This document shows, in pieces, positions 17,171 through 27,470 of a stretch of 64,000 bases of DNA. The translations under genes were made by a program, and so were the position numbers. The notes beneath the pieces were generated by a model. That model made no database searches and had not been told where the DNA came from. It saw nothing but the letters and a program-made list of their open reading frames with translations. The DNA is from an uncultured Paracoccaceae bacterium. Lineage in GTDB: Bacteria > Pseudomonadota > Alphaproteobacteria > Rhodobacterales > Rhodobacteraceae. The stretch is from positions 62,001 through 126,000 of the forward strand of contig CANLSM010000004.1 of assembly GCA_947493745.1 (NCBI GenBank), written 5' to 3'. The stretch's first letter is position 1, and each line of letters opens with the position of its first letter.

Positions 17171-17203
17171 TGCCTCCGGCGGGGATATTTGAGGAAAAAT
17201 GAA
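17171..17203. repeat. Dispersed 3'-end repeat, copy D (right arm of the 33-bp inverted repeat)
   Basis: Exact reverse complement of copy C, placed between the convergent ends of the MBL-fold and recN genes. The core is at 17172-17190. Confidence 0.8.
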
Positions 17204-17210
17204 AGCCGGA

Positions 17211-18872
17211 TCAACCTTGCGGTTGGAGCAGGGCCTGGGCGGCAGAGCGAGCCTCGGGTGTGATCGTGTCACCGGCGAGCATGCGGGCAATTTCCTCGAC
17301 GCGGGCGTCGGCGTCCAGACTGATCACACTTGTGGTCGTCATGTCCTGATCGACTGATTTTCGGACCTGAAAGTGATGCGCGCCGAGTGCTGCGACCTGC
17401 GGCGAATGGGTCACGACCAGAACTTGCGCATCCCCTGCGACGCCTGCGAGCCTTCGGCCGACAGCGTCAGCAGTCGCACCTCCGACGCCACGGTCGATCT
17501 CGTCAAAGATCATCGTCAGACCCGTCGCGCGGGCCGAGAGGCAGACCTTGAGGGCCAGAAGGAACCGCGAGAGCTCGCCGCCCGAGGCAATCTTGTTCAG
17601 GGGACCTGCCGGGGCACCGGGGTTGGTTGCCACGGTGAAGGCAACATGATCCTGACCGGTTGACCCCAATGCATCGGTATCGGTGGTGTTGACCGTGCTG
17701 AAAACCGCACGCTCCATCTTGAGTGGCGCGAGTTCACCGGCCATGGCCTTGTCCAGCCGGGCTGCGGCCTCCTTCCGCTTCTGGCTGAGACGGTGGGCAG
17801 ACTTGAGATAGGCGTCTTGACCATCAGCAACAGCGGTCTTCAGCGCTTCGATATCACCGTGACCGGTGTCGATCGACGCGAGACGGGCGCGCAGGTCGGC
17901 GGCGAAATCGGGAAGCGCATCCGGCAGGACATTATGTTTGCGTCCCAATGCCCGGATGGCGAAGAGGCGCTCTTCGGTTTCCTCAAGCTCGGTGGGATCG
18001 AAGGCCATGGCGAGAAGCGCGGTTTCGATCCCCTGTTGAGCCTCTGCCAGTTCCGCAAGTGCACGGCCGAGAGCGGCTGCGGGGTCTTCCAGATGGCCTT
18101 CAGCCTGATCCGCCACACCTTCGAGCCAGCGGATTGCATCCGCCATACGCCCTTCGGCGCCGTCCGCCCCGATTGCAGCACCGGCTTTTTCGATATCCTC
18201 ACGAATGCGGCCAGCGGCCTGCATCAGGCGGCGGCGCGTATCCAGACGCGCGTCCTCGCCCTCACATGGGTTGAGCGCGTCAAGCTCATCGACGGAATGG
18301 CGCAGGAAATCCGCGTCCGAGGCTGCCCTGTCGAGTTCCTCCTGCCGCTCCTTCAGCACCTTCTTCGCGCGCGACAGCGCCTGCCAAGCCTGCGCAACCT
18401 GCTCCAGATCCGCATCATGCCCACCGAAAGCATCCAGAAGCGCCCGGTGCCCCTTTGGGTCCAGAAGGCCGCGATCATCATGCTGACCGTGCAGTTCGAC
18501 CAGGCAGTCGCTCAGCGCGCGCAATACATCGCCGCTCACGCGACGATCATTGACGAAGGCGCGCTTGCGTCCGTCCCTGGTATTGATCCGCCGCATGAGA
18601 AGGATGTCGTCGATCGGCAGGCCTGCTTCCCGCAGCACGGCATTTGCCGGATGATCGGAAGCAAGCTCGAATTCCGCGCTTACCTCTCCCTCGGACTTGC
18701 CTTGCCGGACAATATCGGCCCTGCCGCGCCAGCCGAGCACAAACCCAAGGGCATCAAGAAGGATGGATTTGCCCGCCCCCGTCTCACCGGTCAGAACATT
18801 CAGTCCCGGCTGCAAGTCGAGGTCGAGACTGTCGATCAGCAGAACATCACGGATGGAAAGCTGCCGAAGCAT
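17211..18872 (-). CDS. recN: DNA repair protein RecN
   Basis: An SMC-like ATPase of 553 residues that acts in recombinational double-strand break repair. Walker A is GETGAGKSILLDALG near residue 30, the middle third is a coiled coil rich in Ala, Glu and Arg, and the C-terminal half carries the ABC signature (ASGGELSRFLLALK) and Walker B (MIFDEIDRGVGG). Length equals the usual RecN. It lies eight bases downstream of bamD, the usual alphaproteobacterial neighbourhood after ftsZ-lpxC-bamD. No LexA box was recognised in front of it. Confidence 0.97.
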   Translation of the reverse strand: MLRQLSIRDVLLIDSLDLDLQPGLNVLTGETGAGKSILLDALGFVLGWRGRADIVRQGKSEGEVSAEFELASDHPANAVLREAGLPIDDILLMRRINTRDGRKRAFVNDRRVSGDVLRALSDCLVELHGQHDDRGLLDPKGHRALLDAFGGHDADLEQVAQAWQALSRAKKVLKERQEELDRAASDADFLRHSVDELDALNPCEGEDARLDTRRRLMQAAGRIREDIEKAGAAIGADGAEGRMADAIRWLEGVADQAEGHLEDPAAALGRALAELAEAQQGIETALLAMAFDPTELEETEERLFAIRALGRKHNVLPDALPDFAADLRARLASIDTGHGDIEALKTAVADGQDAYLKSAHRLSQKRKEAAARLDKAMAGELAPLKMERAVFSTVNTTDTDALGSTGQDHVAFTVATNPGAPAGPLNKIASGGELSRFLLALKVCLSARATGLTMIFDEIDRGVGGATADAVGRRLAGVAGDAQVLVVTHSPQVAALGAHHFQVRKSVDQDMTTTSVISLDADARVEEIARMLAGDTITPEARSAAQALLQPQG

Positions 18873-18880
18873 TCAGGGCC

Positions 18881-19702
18881 TCAAAGCCACTTGCCCTGAA
18901 TGACCTGACGATAGATGCGGCTTAGCCATCCCTGCCCGCTGTCCCGGGGTTCGAGATTCTGGCTTGTCAGCAGATTGTAGCTGTCCTGATACCATGGCGT
19001 GCTCTGGTAATTGTAGCCAAGGATTGCACCTGCGGTTTGCGCCTCTTCCACCAGACCGAGCGAGAGATAAGCCTCGACCAGCCGGTGCAGCGCCTCTGGC
19101 GTGTGGCTGGTGGTCTGGAAATCCTCAACCACAACCCGGAAACGGTTGATCGACGAGGTGAAGTGACCGCGCTTGAGATAATAGCGGCCGATCTCCATCT
19201 CCTTGCCGGCCAAATGATCAAGCGCAAGATCGAATTTCAGTTCGGCGGATGACGTGTAGTCGCTGTCCGGGTAACGCTCGATGGTTTCCCGCAACTCCTG
19301 AAGCGCCTCGAAGGTGTTGCCCTGATCGCGCCCCACATCGACGATCTGATCGTAGTAGGAGAGAGCGATCAGGTATTGCGCATAGGCCGCATCTTCGTCT
19401 GCCGGGAAGAAGTCGAGATAGCGACCGGCGGCCGAGCGGCTCTGCACATAGTCACCGGCGGAATAATAGGAATAGGCCGACATCATCATGGCGCGTTTGG
19501 CCCATGGCGAATACGGGTAGAGACGTTCGACCTCGTCGAAAAGAGCGGCCGCCTTCTCCGGTTTTCCGGCATCGAGTTCCGCCTGGCCCGATTGGAAGAG
19601 ATCTTGCGCCGAGCGGGATTCAACCGGCAGTTCCTTATCCCCGGAACAGGCCGCCGCAAAAAGCAGGACCGCCACGGACAAAGCACGCATCACCAAACGC
19701 AT
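18881..19702 (-). CDS. bamD: Outer membrane assembly lipoprotein BamD
   Basis: An essential lipoprotein of the BAM complex, which inserts beta-barrel proteins into the outer membrane. The 273-residue protein has a signal peptide ending in the lipobox FAAACSG, then TPR-like repeats (FQSGQAELDAGKPEKAAALF, DEVERLYPYSPWAKRAMM, YDQIVDVGRDQGNTFEAL). The conserved ERYPDSDYTSSAELK segment is typical. ATG 19702 was chosen from AGGTGAG at good spacing and the signal peptide. It lies between lpxC and recN on the same strand. Confidence 0.95.
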   Translation of the reverse strand: MRLVMRALSVAVLLFAAACSGDKELPVESRSAQDLFQSGQAELDAGKPEKAAALFDEVERLYPYSPWAKRAMMMSAYSYYSAGDYVQSRSAAGRYLDFFPADEDAAYAQYLIALSYYDQIVDVGRDQGNTFEALQELRETIERYPDSDYTSSAELKFDLALDHLAGKEMEIGRYYLKRGHFTSSINRFRVVVEDFQTTSHTPEALHRLVEAYLSLGLVEEAQTAGAILGYNYQSTPWYQDSYNLLTSQNLEPRDSGQGWLSRIYRQVIQGKWL

Positions 19703-19805
19703 TATCTCACCTGTCGCCCTATCTGTGTCTCTCAATCGGACCAGATGGTTATGCCATGACAGCAGGCCGTGATCCAGCCTAGAAAGCGGATTTCAAAGGG
19801 TGGAG

Positions 19806-20726
19806 TCAGCCGACCTGCGCCAGATCGGTCGCGCGGATGCCAAAGCCCGGAAGGCTGCTTTCCATCGCCGGTGTGCATTCGATCATTTCGACCGCGCCAG
19901 GCGTTGCGAAAAGCTTGCGCAACAGACGGTTGGTCGGGCCGTGGCCAGCACGCTCGCCGACATAGCGGCCCAGCATCGGGGCACCGGCCAGAGCAAGATC
20001 GCCGAGCGCATCAAGCATCTTGTGGCGCACGCATTCATCCGAGCGGCGGAAGCCGTCTGGGTTGAGAACAGTCGCGCCCTGGACGACGACCGCGTTGTCG
20101 AGGCTGCCACCGAGACCAAGTCCGGCGGCCTGCATCGCTTCGACATCGTCGCGGCGGCAGAACGTCCGGCAATCGCTCAACTCACGAACGAACGTGCCGT
20201 TCGCCATGTTCAGGGCCTTTTCCTGATGACCGATCGCGGCATCTGCGAAATCGATGGAGAAATCGATCTCCATGCCATCATGCGGCTCAAGCGAAACAGT
20301 CACGCCATTTTCTGTGTGAGAAACCGGTTTGACCACACGGAAGACACGCACAGGCGCATCCAGTTCCTGAAGACCTGCCGCCATGATATCACGCACGAAC
20401 CGCCTGGAACTTCCGTCCATGATCGGCACTTCGGGGCCATCGACATCGATCATCACGTTGTGCAGACCGCAGCCTGCAATTGCCGCCATGAGATGTTCAA
20501 CGGTCGATACCGATGCACCGGCATCGTTTTCAATGCGTGTACAAAGCGTGGTATCGGCGACACAGTCATAGATCGCCTGAATGATGTTGTCGCGATCCGT
20601 GATATCGGTTCTGCGAAACCAGATGCCGTGTTCGGCGGATGCCGGAGAAAGGGTCAGCCGAACCGGACGACCAGAATGGAGTCCCGTTCCAACAATCCTC
20701 ACAGATTTTCTGAGCGTCGTTTGCAC
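19806..20726 (-). CDS. lpxC: UDP-3-O-acyl-N-acetylglucosamine deacetylase LpxC
   Basis: A zinc amidase for the committed step of lipid A synthesis. The 306-residue protein starts VQTTLRKSVRIVGTGLHSG, matching the family N-terminus. Zinc ligands are the His of VSTVEHLMAA and the His and Asp of RHKMLDALGDLAL; the catalytic Glu/His are in IMDGSS and GHGPTNR. I chose GTG 20726 because AAGG lies eight bases upstream and homologues start there; GTGs at 20732 and 20735 are close alternatives. A terminator after ftsZ implies lpxC has its own promoter in the upstream gap. Confidence 0.96.
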   Translation of the reverse strand: MQTTLRKSVRIVGTGLHSGRPVRLTLSPASAEHGIWFRRTDITDRDNIIQAIYDCVADTTLCTRIENDAGASVSTVEHLMAAIAGCGLHNVMIDVDGPEVPIMDGSSRRFVRDIMAAGLQELDAPVRVFRVVKPVSHTENGVTVSLEPHDGMEIDFSIDFADAAIGHQEKALNMANGTFVRELSDCRTFCRRDDVEAMQAAGLGLGGSLDNAVVVQGATVLNPDGFRRSDECVRHKMLDALGDLALAGAPMLGRYVGERAGHGPTNRLLRKLFATPGAVEMIECTPAMESSLPGFGIRATDLAQVG

Positions 20727-20858
20727 CGTCACCACCTTATGCCTTCGGACCAGAGTCCGTCCTGCCACGGGTTTGGAGATAGCTCTGTGACAGTTTGAAA
20801 ACAATTCAATCTTTGTGACGCTATGCTACAGTTTTTTGTGCAGGTGCAGCATGACATG

Positions 20859-20888
20859 AAAAAGGACCGCTCAACCAGAGCGATCCTT
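20859..20888 (-). terminator. Rho-independent terminator after ftsZ
   Basis: Read on the minus strand, an 11-base-pair stem (AGGAUCGCUC with GAGCGGUCCU, one G-U pair) closes a five-base loop and is followed by a U run. It starts about 28 bases past the ftsZ stop and would end the dcw transcript before lpxC. Confidence 0.85.
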
Positions 20889-20915
20889 CTCAATTCTACC
20901 ATATGTATCAAGTGT

Positions 20916-22424
20916 TTAGTTCGCCTGACGCCGCAGGAAGGCGGGGATTTCCACCCGATCACGTTCCTCCTCGGAAGACGTGTCGGAATAGGCGGTTTCC
21001 GCGCTTGAAACCTGCGGTGTTGCACGCATGTGATCGGGGCGTTCCTCGCGGCCGGCGGTTCCCGTCATCCGGTGGATCAGGCTGTTGATCGCAAACCGGC
21101 CTCCGTTATCCGCCTCCGCAGGGCGTGGCGCGACCGGACGCTCGATCCGGTTGTCCGGCACTTTCGAGACAGCCGCCTGAAGACGCCGGAGCGCCTCGGC
21201 AGTGGGCTCGCCCGGACGCCGCGCGTCGTCGTCCATGGCTGTTTCGGCCACCGGCTGCGGTTGCGCCACAGGCTCCGGTGCGTCTGCTTCCATGGCCTCC
21301 TGCTGAGCATGTCGGTCAACAAAACTCGGCTCCGTAACGATCTCGGCCGCGATAGGCTCTGGCTGAACCTCTTCCGGTTCAACCTCTTCAACTTCGGCAA
21401 CTGTGCGGCTTACTGCTTCGGTCTGCGCGCGGCGGTGTGGCGAGATTTCCTCGCCTTCCAGCACATCAATTCCGGTCGCGACGACCGAGACCCGCATCGA
21501 CCCGTTCATCTGCGGATCGAGTGTCGAGCCTACGATGATGTTCGCATCCGCATCAACCTCGGAGCGGATCCGGTTCGCAGCCTCATCAAGCTCGAAGAGC
21601 GTCAGATCATCGCCGCCGGTGATGTTGATGAGCACACCCTTCGCGCCCTTGAGGCTGATCTCGTCCAGCAGAGGATTGGCAATCGCCTTCTCTGCGGCCT
21701 GGACGGCGCGGTCCTCGCCTTCGGCCTCGCCCGTTCCCATCATGGCTTTGCCCATCTCGTCCATCACGGAGCGGACATCCGCGAAGTCAAGGTTGATGAT
21801 GCCCGGGCGGACCATCAGATCGGTCACACCCTTTACACCCTGGTAAAGCACATCATCCGCCATGGAGAAGGCTTCGGTGAACGTCGTCTTCTCATTTGCG
21901 AGGCGAAAAAGGTTCTGGTTGGGGATGATGATCAGCGTATCGACGACGCGCTGCAGCTCCTCAACACCTTCTTCGGCCTGACGCATCCGCTTCGCGCCTT
22001 CGAACTGGAACGGCTTGGTCACGACGCCAACCGTCAGGACACCAAGTTCCCGCGCCGCCTTGGCGATGATCGGAGCCGCCCCTGTCCCGGTACCGCCCCC
22101 CATACCTGCGGTGATGAAGCACATATGCGCGCCTGCGAGTTGATCGACGATCTCCTCGATGCTTTCCTCAGCAGCTGCTGCACCAACCTCGGGCCGTGCG
22201 CCTGCACCAAGGCCTTGGGTGACCTGCTCACCCAGTTGAAGCTTGGCAGAAGATTGCGATTGTTCGAGCGCCTGGGCGTCGGTGTTCGCAACTACGAACT
22301 CCGCCCCCTCAAGCTGCTTCTCGATCATGTTGTTGACGGCGTTGCCGCCTGCCCCGCCGACACCGAAGACCGTGATACGGGGTTTCAGTTCATGCTGCTC
22401 GGGCATGCGTAGGTTCAAAGCCAT
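20916..22424 (-). CDS. ftsZ: Cell division protein FtsZ
   Basis: The tubulin-like GTPase that forms the division ring. The 502-residue protein contains the tubulin signature [12 protein letters not shown], the T7 loop ([11 protein letters not shown]) and the core GTPase up to about residue 320. A long Pro/Glu-rich linker of about 165 residues follows. The conserved C-terminal peptide ([13 protein letters not shown]), which docks FtsA and other partners, ends the protein. Length exceeds the E. coli protein (383 residues) because of the linker, as in other alphaproteobacteria. A 190-base spacer to ftsA suggests an additional ftsZ promoter. Confidence 0.98.
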   Translation of the reverse strand: MALNLRMPEQHELKPRITVFGVGGAGGNAVNNMIEKQLEGAEFVVANTDAQALEQSQSSAKLQLGEQVTQGLGAGARPEVGAAAAEESIEEIVDQLAGAHMCFITAGMGGGTGTGAAPIIAKAARELGVLTVGVVTKPFQFEGAKRMRQAEEGVEELQRVVDTLIIIPNQNLFRLANEKTTFTEAFSMADDVLYQGVKGVTDLMVRPGIINLDFADVRSVMDEMGKAMMGTGEAEGEDRAVQAAEKAIANPLLDEISLKGAKGVLINITGGDDLTLFELDEAANRIRSEVDADANIIVGSTLDPQMNGSMRVSVVATGIDVLEGEEISPHRRAQTEAVSRTVAEVEEVEPEEVQPEPIAAEIVTEPSFVDRHAQQEAMEADAPEPVAQPQPVAETAMDDDARRPGEPTAEALRRLQAAVSKVPDNRIERPVAPRPAEADNGGRFAINSLIHRMTGTAGREERPDHMRATPQVSSAETAYSDTSSEEERDRVEIPAFLRRQAN

Positions 22425-22614
22425 TTTCTGGTCCGCCTGCTTTTTCGTGTTGTTCCGGCAACTTCGCACCGGTTTTTTTGGTTCACTGCTGATTCGATAG
22501 AGTAGACGATAGTTGCGTTTAGGTCACCATTTTTTAGTCTCATTTGCCTACAAGATGTTGTGGCAAACCGCTAAATCGGCATTATTTGGCGCATCACGCC
22601 CCCAGAGCAGTGAT

Positions 22615-23946
22615 CTACCAGTTCTCACGGAACCAGCGCAGCGCCCGGCGGACCCTTTTCGAGCCCATCCGATCTGCCGGAATTGCGAAGTCCCAGCACT
22701 CGTCCTGTGGATGCGACGCATGCAGGGCGAGCCCTACTGCGGCCGAGAACGGCGCCCCCGTGGCAGCCTGAGGCAGTCCCTGCACCCGCAGCGGTTTACC
22801 GATGCGGGCCTGGCGTCCGAGCACCCTTTGGGCCAGCGTCTCCATGCCGGGGATCTGGCTTGAACCGCCGGTGATCACGACCCGCTGGCTTGGCAGATAC
22901 TCAAAGCCCGAGGCATCCAGACGCATCCGGACCTCCTCGAGAATTTCCTCCATCCGCGGGCGGATCACACCGATCAGATCAGAGCGGGAGATTTGCCGCC
23001 GGTCGCTCTCGAACTCTTCCAGCGCCGACGGAATTTCGATCAGGTCACGATCATCGAGCCCGGTTGCCATCAAACCGCCATGAAGGGTCTTGACCCGCTC
23101 GGCGGTCGCCATCGGCATATGCAGCCCCTGGCAGATATCGCGAGTGATGTGATGTCCGCCCATGGCAACACTATCGGCATAGATCATATGCCGCTTGACA
23201 AAGATCGAGAGCGAGGTCGTCCCCCCGCCGATATCGATACAGGCCGCGCCGAGTTCCTGCTCATCCTCCACAAGCGCGGAGATGCCGCTTGCGTAAGGAG
23301 CAGCCACAAGCCCGGCCAGTTCCAGATCACACCGCCGCACACATTGGAGCAGATTGTGAACCGGCGCCGCATCGACGGTCAGCAGATGCATGTCCACCGA
23401 CAGCCTGCCGCCGACCTGCCCGCGCGGGTCGCTCAGACCCGTTCGATGATCAATCGCGAAATTCACCGGCAGGGCGTGCAGAGCCTCGCGGTCATCGCCA
23501 TAATCCGGCACATCGCACGCCGCCAGAACCCGTCCGACATCCAGTTGGGTGACCTCGCCATTCTCGATCGGGATTTCACCGGTCAGACCATAGGATCGCG
23601 GTTCACCACCTGACATGCAGGCAATGACGTGATCGACCCGCGTCTGCGCCATTTTCTGGGCAGCCGTCACGGCCGTGCGAATGGCGCGCTCAGTCTCTTC
23701 CATCGCGGCGATTTCGCCGAATTCCACGCCGCGAGAGCGGGTCGTGGCCGCACCGATTACCCTGAAGGCTCCGTGTGTGAGGCTCGGGCGGCCATCGCTT
23801 GCCGCGTTGATCCGGTCGGCGGCAAATTGCAGAACCAGACAGGCCACCTTGGCGCTGCCGATATCGAGAACCGCCACGACGCCGCGTTTCAGCGCCGCCT
23901 CTCTGCGGGCGCGCATTGCCCGTTGCGCTTCAAAGAGCGTGCTCAT
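22615..23946 (-). CDS. ftsA: Cell division protein FtsA
   Basis: An actin-like ATPase that tethers FtsZ filaments to the membrane. The 443-residue protein has AVLDIGSAKVACLVL (phosphate 1), the ACIDIGGGTTSLSIF phosphate 2 motif and VVITGGSSQIPGM (adenosine motif). It ends in the amphipathic membrane-targeting helix RVRRALRWFRENW. Its ATG overlaps the ftsQ stop (ATGA), so translation is coupled. Confidence 0.97.
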   Translation of the reverse strand: MSTLFEAQRAMRARREAALKRGVVAVLDIGSAKVACLVLQFAADRINAASDGRPSLTHGAFRVIGAATTRSRGVEFGEIAAMEETERAIRTAVTAAQKMAQTRVDHVIACMSGGEPRSYGLTGEIPIENGEVTQLDVGRVLAACDVPDYGDDREALHALPVNFAIDHRTGLSDPRGQVGGRLSVDMHLLTVDAAPVHNLLQCVRRCDLELAGLVAAPYASGISALVEDEQELGAACIDIGGGTTSLSIFVKRHMIYADSVAMGGHHITRDICQGLHMPMATAERVKTLHGGLMATGLDDRDLIEIPSALEEFESDRRQISRSDLIGVIRPRMEEILEEVRMRLDASGFEYLPSQRVVITGGSSQIPGMETLAQRVLGRQARIGKPLRVQGLPQAATGAPFSAAVGLALHASHPQDECWDFAIPADRMGSKRVRRALRWFRENW

Positions 23947-24815
23947 GCATCTTCTCCTTCGGGGGTCGCCGACAACCGGCGTAACTCGTCAATTGCAAAA
24001 TCGGACAGCCGCAGGATCGGGCGGCGCGCGTCACGCATGTCCACCAGCACCACGTCGCGGTTGAGAATGTCCTCGGCGGCATGCAAGGCCATGATGCGCC
24101 CAAGCGCGGCCTCCGCCCCGATCTCGGGCAGCATGATCTTCTGGTCACGGTCAAGGATGACATCCCAGCGCCGCTCACCCACACGCACCAGCCCGCGCAT
24201 CCTTGACTGCAAGGGTTCCGCCATTCTGAGAAGCTTCAGCGCTTCATCCACATGTGCACCTGCGCCGGTACCAACCAGTAGCGGAAGGTCGGCGCGGGTC
24301 GAACGCGTGCTGACGCTTGCGACCCGGATGCCCTGCTCATCAAGCAGTTGCAGCCCTTCGCCGGAACGCCAGACGACGGCAGCCTCCCTCTCAGTCACCC
24401 TGACGTCGAGAACGCCGCCGCTCACCAGCCGGATGTCGGCGGATTTCACCGCATCAAGCGCCTCGATCCGGTGACGCAGATCCGGCAGGCTGACGTCAAG
24501 CGAAGAGACGGGAACCTTCAGGTCAAGCGCCCCGTTGATGGCAGTTGTGACCGCAGGGCTTGCGCCGCCAACCGAAACCTTCGTGATCATCAACTCGGGA
24601 TGCTCGGCAATCTGGCCGCGCAGGTCGGTATAAAGCGCCGTGCTCCAGCTTTGCACAGCCGGGTGCGATGCGACCGACCAGATGGCGGCTGCGAAAATCG
24701 TCAGGGGCACGCCCCGGCGGCACATCCAGCGGAACCGCGGTGTCAGCCAAAGCCGCTGCAGGCGATACCCGATGCGGCTGGGCGCGGGATCTTTGGCGAC
24801 CTTCACCGGGAGCAT
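23943..24815 (-). CDS. ftsQ: Cell division protein FtsQ
   Basis: A bitopic divisome protein bridging FtsL/FtsB and the cytoplasmic ring. The 290-residue protein has a basic cytoplasmic tail, one membrane helix ([15 protein letters not shown], about residues 37-52), then a POTRA domain and the FtsQ domain ending in [17 protein letters not shown] 24815 has GGAGGA upstream and lies 13 bases inside ddl. Its stop overlaps the ftsA start. Confidence 0.94.
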   Translation of the reverse strand: MLPVKVAKDPAPSRIGYRLQRLWLTPRFRWMCRRGVPLTIFAAAIWSVASHPAVQSWSTALYTDLRGQIAEHPELMITKVSVGGASPAVTTAINGALDLKVPVSSLDVSLPDLRHRIEALDAVKSADIRLVSGGVLDVRVTEREAAVVWRSGEGLQLLDEQGIRVASVSTRSTRADLPLLVGTGAGAHVDEALKLLRMAEPLQSRMRGLVRVGERRWDVILDRDQKIMLPEIGAEAALGRIMALHAAEDILNRDVVLVDMRDARRPILRLSDFAIDELRRLSATPEGEDA

Positions 24816-25717
24816 GAGGCATCCTCCACCATCCAGGAGACAAGCTGCCCAAAGCTTATATCGCAATGGGCAGCCTGCTCGGGAGCCAGAGAGGTGGGGG
24901 TCATCCCCGGCTGGGTATTGGTCTCAAGCAGGAAAAGGCCCTGCAGGCCGCGACTGTCATCCCACCGGAAATCGGTTCGGCTGACACCGCGACATCCAAG
25001 CGCCTGATGGGCGCGCAGGGCATAGTCCATGCAGGCCCCGAAAATCCCGGACGGGAGGTCTGCGGGGACCTTATGGGTCGACCCGCCTTCGGCGTATTTG
25101 GCATGGTAGTCGTACCACCCGTCGGCAAAGATATCGGTGACCGTCAGCGCACGATCCCCCATCACCGCAACGGTCAGTTCACGACCGGGAACATACCGCT
25201 CGACCATCACGGTCTCGGGCATGTCATCTGGAAGCTGCGCGGGGCCATTAGCGCTTTCATGCACCAGATAGACCCCAACGGATGAACCCTCGTTATAAGG
25301 CTTTACGACATAGGGCGGTTCCATCGGGTGCGAGCTTCGAACGACATCGGTCGCGACGATCCTGTCGGGCGCGACCGGAAGCCCTGCGCGCGCATAGATC
25401 TCCTTGGTCCGGACCTTGTCCATCGCAAGAGCCGAGGCCAGAACGCCCGAATGCGTGTACGGAATTCCCATCCATTCCAGCATGCCCTGAACGCAGCCAT
25501 CTTCGCCCCAGCGGCCATGGAGCGCGTTGAAAACGACATCCGGTCTGGCTTTTGTGAGGTCCGCGCACAGGGTCTCACCGGCGTCAATTACGACAACCTC
25601 GAAACCTTCGGCCCGCAGGGCAGCACTACATTCGCGCCCCGATACTAGGGACACCTCTCGCTCGGCGGATGGTCCGCCTTGCAACACTGCCACGCGGGGG
25701 TTTGTCCTGCTCGACAT
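24803..25717 (-). CDS. ddl: D-alanine--D-alanine ligase
   Basis: An ATP-grasp ligase that makes the D-Ala-D-Ala dipeptide for MurF. The 304-residue protein shows [33 protein letters not shown], the [16 protein letters not shown]-binding loop and the metal-binding [12 protein letters not shown]. It is the DdlB form that sits between murB and ftsQ in the dcw cluster. Confidence 0.97.
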   Translation of the reverse strand: MSSRTNPRVAVLQGGPSAEREVSLVSGRECSAALRAEGFEVVVIDAGETLCADLTKARPDVVFNALHGRWGEDGCVQGMLEWMGIPYTHSGVLASALAMDKVRTKEIYARAGLPVAPDRIVATDVVRSSHPMEPPYVVKPYNEGSSVGVYLVHESANGPAQLPDDMPETVMVERYVPGRELTVAVMGDRALTVTDIFADGWYDYHAKYAEGGSTHKVPADLPSGIFGACMDYALRAHQALGCRGVSRTDFRWDDSRGLQGLFLLETNTQPGMTPTSLAPEQAAHCDISFGQLVSWMVEDASCSR

Positions 25718-25770
25718 GCCCGCCTCAATAGTCCGCGCCCCTTGCCATTTTTGGCTTTGTTCGGGGTCGT

Positions 25771-26727
25771 TTAGTTCTGCGTGTCGGCCTCTATTGTTTT
25801 TTCAGGTCGGCCAACCCGCATAATCTCCCACTCTAACGTTATCCCACTGGTTTCGAAAACCCTTTTTCGCACCAATTCGCCGAGCGTCTCCAAATCTGTG
25901 GCCGTTGCGTCACCTCGGTTGACCAGAAAGTTGGAGTGTTTGGGCGACATCTGTGCATCGCCGACGGTCGCGCCCCGCATTCCGGCGTCGTCAATCAGCT
26001 TCCAGGCCTTCAGATCATGGACGTCATCCGCCTGTCCGGTCGAGGAAAAACCCGCCGGATTGCGGAATGTCGAACCACAGGAGCGATCCTTGACAGGCTG
26101 GGTCGCCTCACGCTTGGCCAGGGCCTCCTCCATCTTCGTATGGATGGTCTCGGGCGAGGCTTTCGGTCCGCGCAAAGTGACCTCCGTCAGGACCATACCC
26201 TTGGGGATCGTGCTGGAGCGATAGGCAAATCCCATGTCCTCGTGCCCCAGTTCGATCAGTGTGCCGTCGCGTGAAACCCCTCGGGCCGAGACGAAGACAT
26301 CCGCAGTGTAGGACCCGTAACACCCCGCATTCATCTTCACGGCCCCGCCAATCGCACCGGGAATAGTGCGCAGAAAGGCAAGGTCGATACCTGCATCCGC
26401 CGCCCTCTTCGCCACATGCGCATCAAGGGCCGCTGCCCCGCAAGTCACCGTGTTACCTTCGATCTCGACACCATTGAAGCCGCGCCCCAGCCGGATCACC
26501 ACCCCGTCGATGCCGCCATCGCGAATGATCAGGTTTGAGCAGACGCCGACCGGAAAGACCGGGATATCTGGGGGCGTCGCGCACAGAAAACCCTGCAGAT
26601 CGGCCAGATCAGCCGGCTGGAAAAGAACCTCGGCCGGGCCTCCGGTCCTGAGCCAGCTGAGATCGGCCATCGGACGTGCGGGTGTCAGACGCCCCCGAAC
26701 CTCGGGCAGTCTATCGAGCAGGCTCAT
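25771..26727 (-). CDS. murB: UDP-N-acetylenolpyruvoylglucosamine reductase MurB
   Basis: A flavoenzyme that reduces UDP-GlcNAc-enolpyruvate to UDP-MurNAc. The 318-residue protein has [13 protein letters not shown], the FAD motif [17 protein letters not shown] and the type I features CGSTFRNP (catalytic Ser) and [13 protein letters not shown] catalytic Glu near the C-terminus is in [15 protein letters not shown]. Its first 17 bases overlap the preceding small membrane gene. Confidence 0.97.
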   Translation of the reverse strand: MSLLDRLPEVRGRLTPARPMADLSWLRTGGPAEVLFQPADLADLQGFLCATPPDIPVFPVGVCSNLIIRDGGIDGVVIRLGRGFNGVEIEGNTVTCGAAALDAHVAKRAADAGIDLAFLRTIPGAIGGAVKMNAGCYGSYTADVFVSARGVSRDGTLIELGHEDMGFAYRSSTIPKGMVLTEVTLRGPKASPETIHTKMEEALAKREATQPVKDRSCGSTFRNPAGFSSTGQADDVHDLKAWKLIDDAGMRGATVGDAQMSPKHSNFLVNRGDATATDLETLGELVRKRVFETSGITLEWEIMRVGRPEKTIEADTQN

Positions 26728-26968
26728 TGCGCGTCCTTATCCAGGTCAGCCCCCGTTTCAGCCAGTGCGCAAGCAGCAGGCGAAACTGGAAGATCATGAT
26801 GAATATGAACAAAAGCGCATAAAGGAGGCCGTGGGTTGAGGCAAGGGACCACAGGATCGGCAGGCTTACCAGCATCAGCGCATAGGCGATTTTGCGGTGC
26901 CAGCGGTTCGGCGTGGCACCCGCCAGCGTGCAGAGCAGCATCCAGACAAGCGCCGCGAGCAGCGTCAT
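26711..26968 (-). CDS. Small membrane protein 1 of the murC-murB interval
   Basis: An 85-residue protein with two or three hydrophobic helices ([48 protein letters not shown]) and a basic C-terminus. The [13 protein letters not shown] segment resembles PFPWHKKYALALL in the next gene, so the two look like diverged duplicates of the DUF2484 type. It overlaps murB by 17 bases and the upstream gene by ATGA. Its function is unknown; placement suggests a role in envelope synthesis. Confidence 0.75.
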   Translation of the reverse strand: MTLLAALVWMLLCTLAGATPNRWHRKIAYALMLVSLPILWSLASTHGLLYALLFIFIMIFQFRLLLAHWLKRGLTWIRTRNEPAR

Positions 26969-27222
26969 TCCACACGCCCCCGCAGCTTGTCGATGTAGTA
27001 GATCAGCGGTCTGCGATACATCGATGCCGCCGCCAGAAAGAACGCAACCGACCAGTACCAGCCATAGTCGATGGCAATCAGAACCAGCAGAACGGGAAAG
27101 AGGATCAGCAGCGCCAGCGCGTATTTCTTGTGCCATGGAAAAGGTGTCAGTGCGACGATGGAGACCAGAACAATCCAGACAAAACCAAGAAGGGCGGACA
27201 GACTGACGGTCAGGTTTTCCAT
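26965..27222 (-). CDS. DUF2484-like small membrane protein 2 of the murC-murB interval
   Basis: An 85-residue protein with three hydrophobic helices and the C-terminal MYRRPLIYYIDKLRGR, which matches my recollection of DUF2484 proteins found beside murB in Rhodobacteraceae. ATG 27222 is inside the previous gene by 13 bases, and the stop overlaps the next start by four. The ribosome binding site is weak, consistent with translational coupling. Confidence 0.75.
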   Translation of the reverse strand: MENLTVSLSALLGFVWIVLVSIVALTPFPWHKKYALALLILFPVLLVLIAIDYGWYWSVAFFLAAASMYRRPLIYYIDKLRGRVE

Positions 27223-27470
27223 AATCGCGAAAGCAGTTTCCCAAGAACTCCGGCCAGAAACAACAACGCCGATCCAACCAGTGCAATGATAACGATGAGA
27301 CCGAGAAGATTCGAGGTCAAAGCCGCCAGAATCCAGCACAAGGAGGGAACAGCGGAGACCAGACCAACGCCGATCCAGTAGGTTCTATCGTTAAACCGTG
27401 TCGAGAGAATGGCAAACAACAATGTGACCGCAAGGAAGCATCCGACGCCGACGAGGATGAGCGTTGTCAT
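27210..27470 (-). CDS. Small membrane protein 3 of the murC-murB interval
   Basis: An 86-residue protein that is almost entirely hydrophobic: about three helices ([60 protein letters not shown]) and a basic tail. It starts in an ATGA overlap with the murC stop. No family is recognised, but its position makes it part of the dcw transcript. Confidence 0.7.
   Translation of the reverse strand: MTTLILVGVGCFLAVTLLFAILSTRFNDRTYWIGVGLVSAVPSLCWILAALTSNLLGLIVIIALVGSALLFLAGVLGKLLSRLWKT

Noticed and set aside
17793-18899. Long plus-strand frames opposite recN and the dcw genes
   Set aside because: They are antisense mirrors caused by high GC codon bias; the minus-strand genes have full family motifs.
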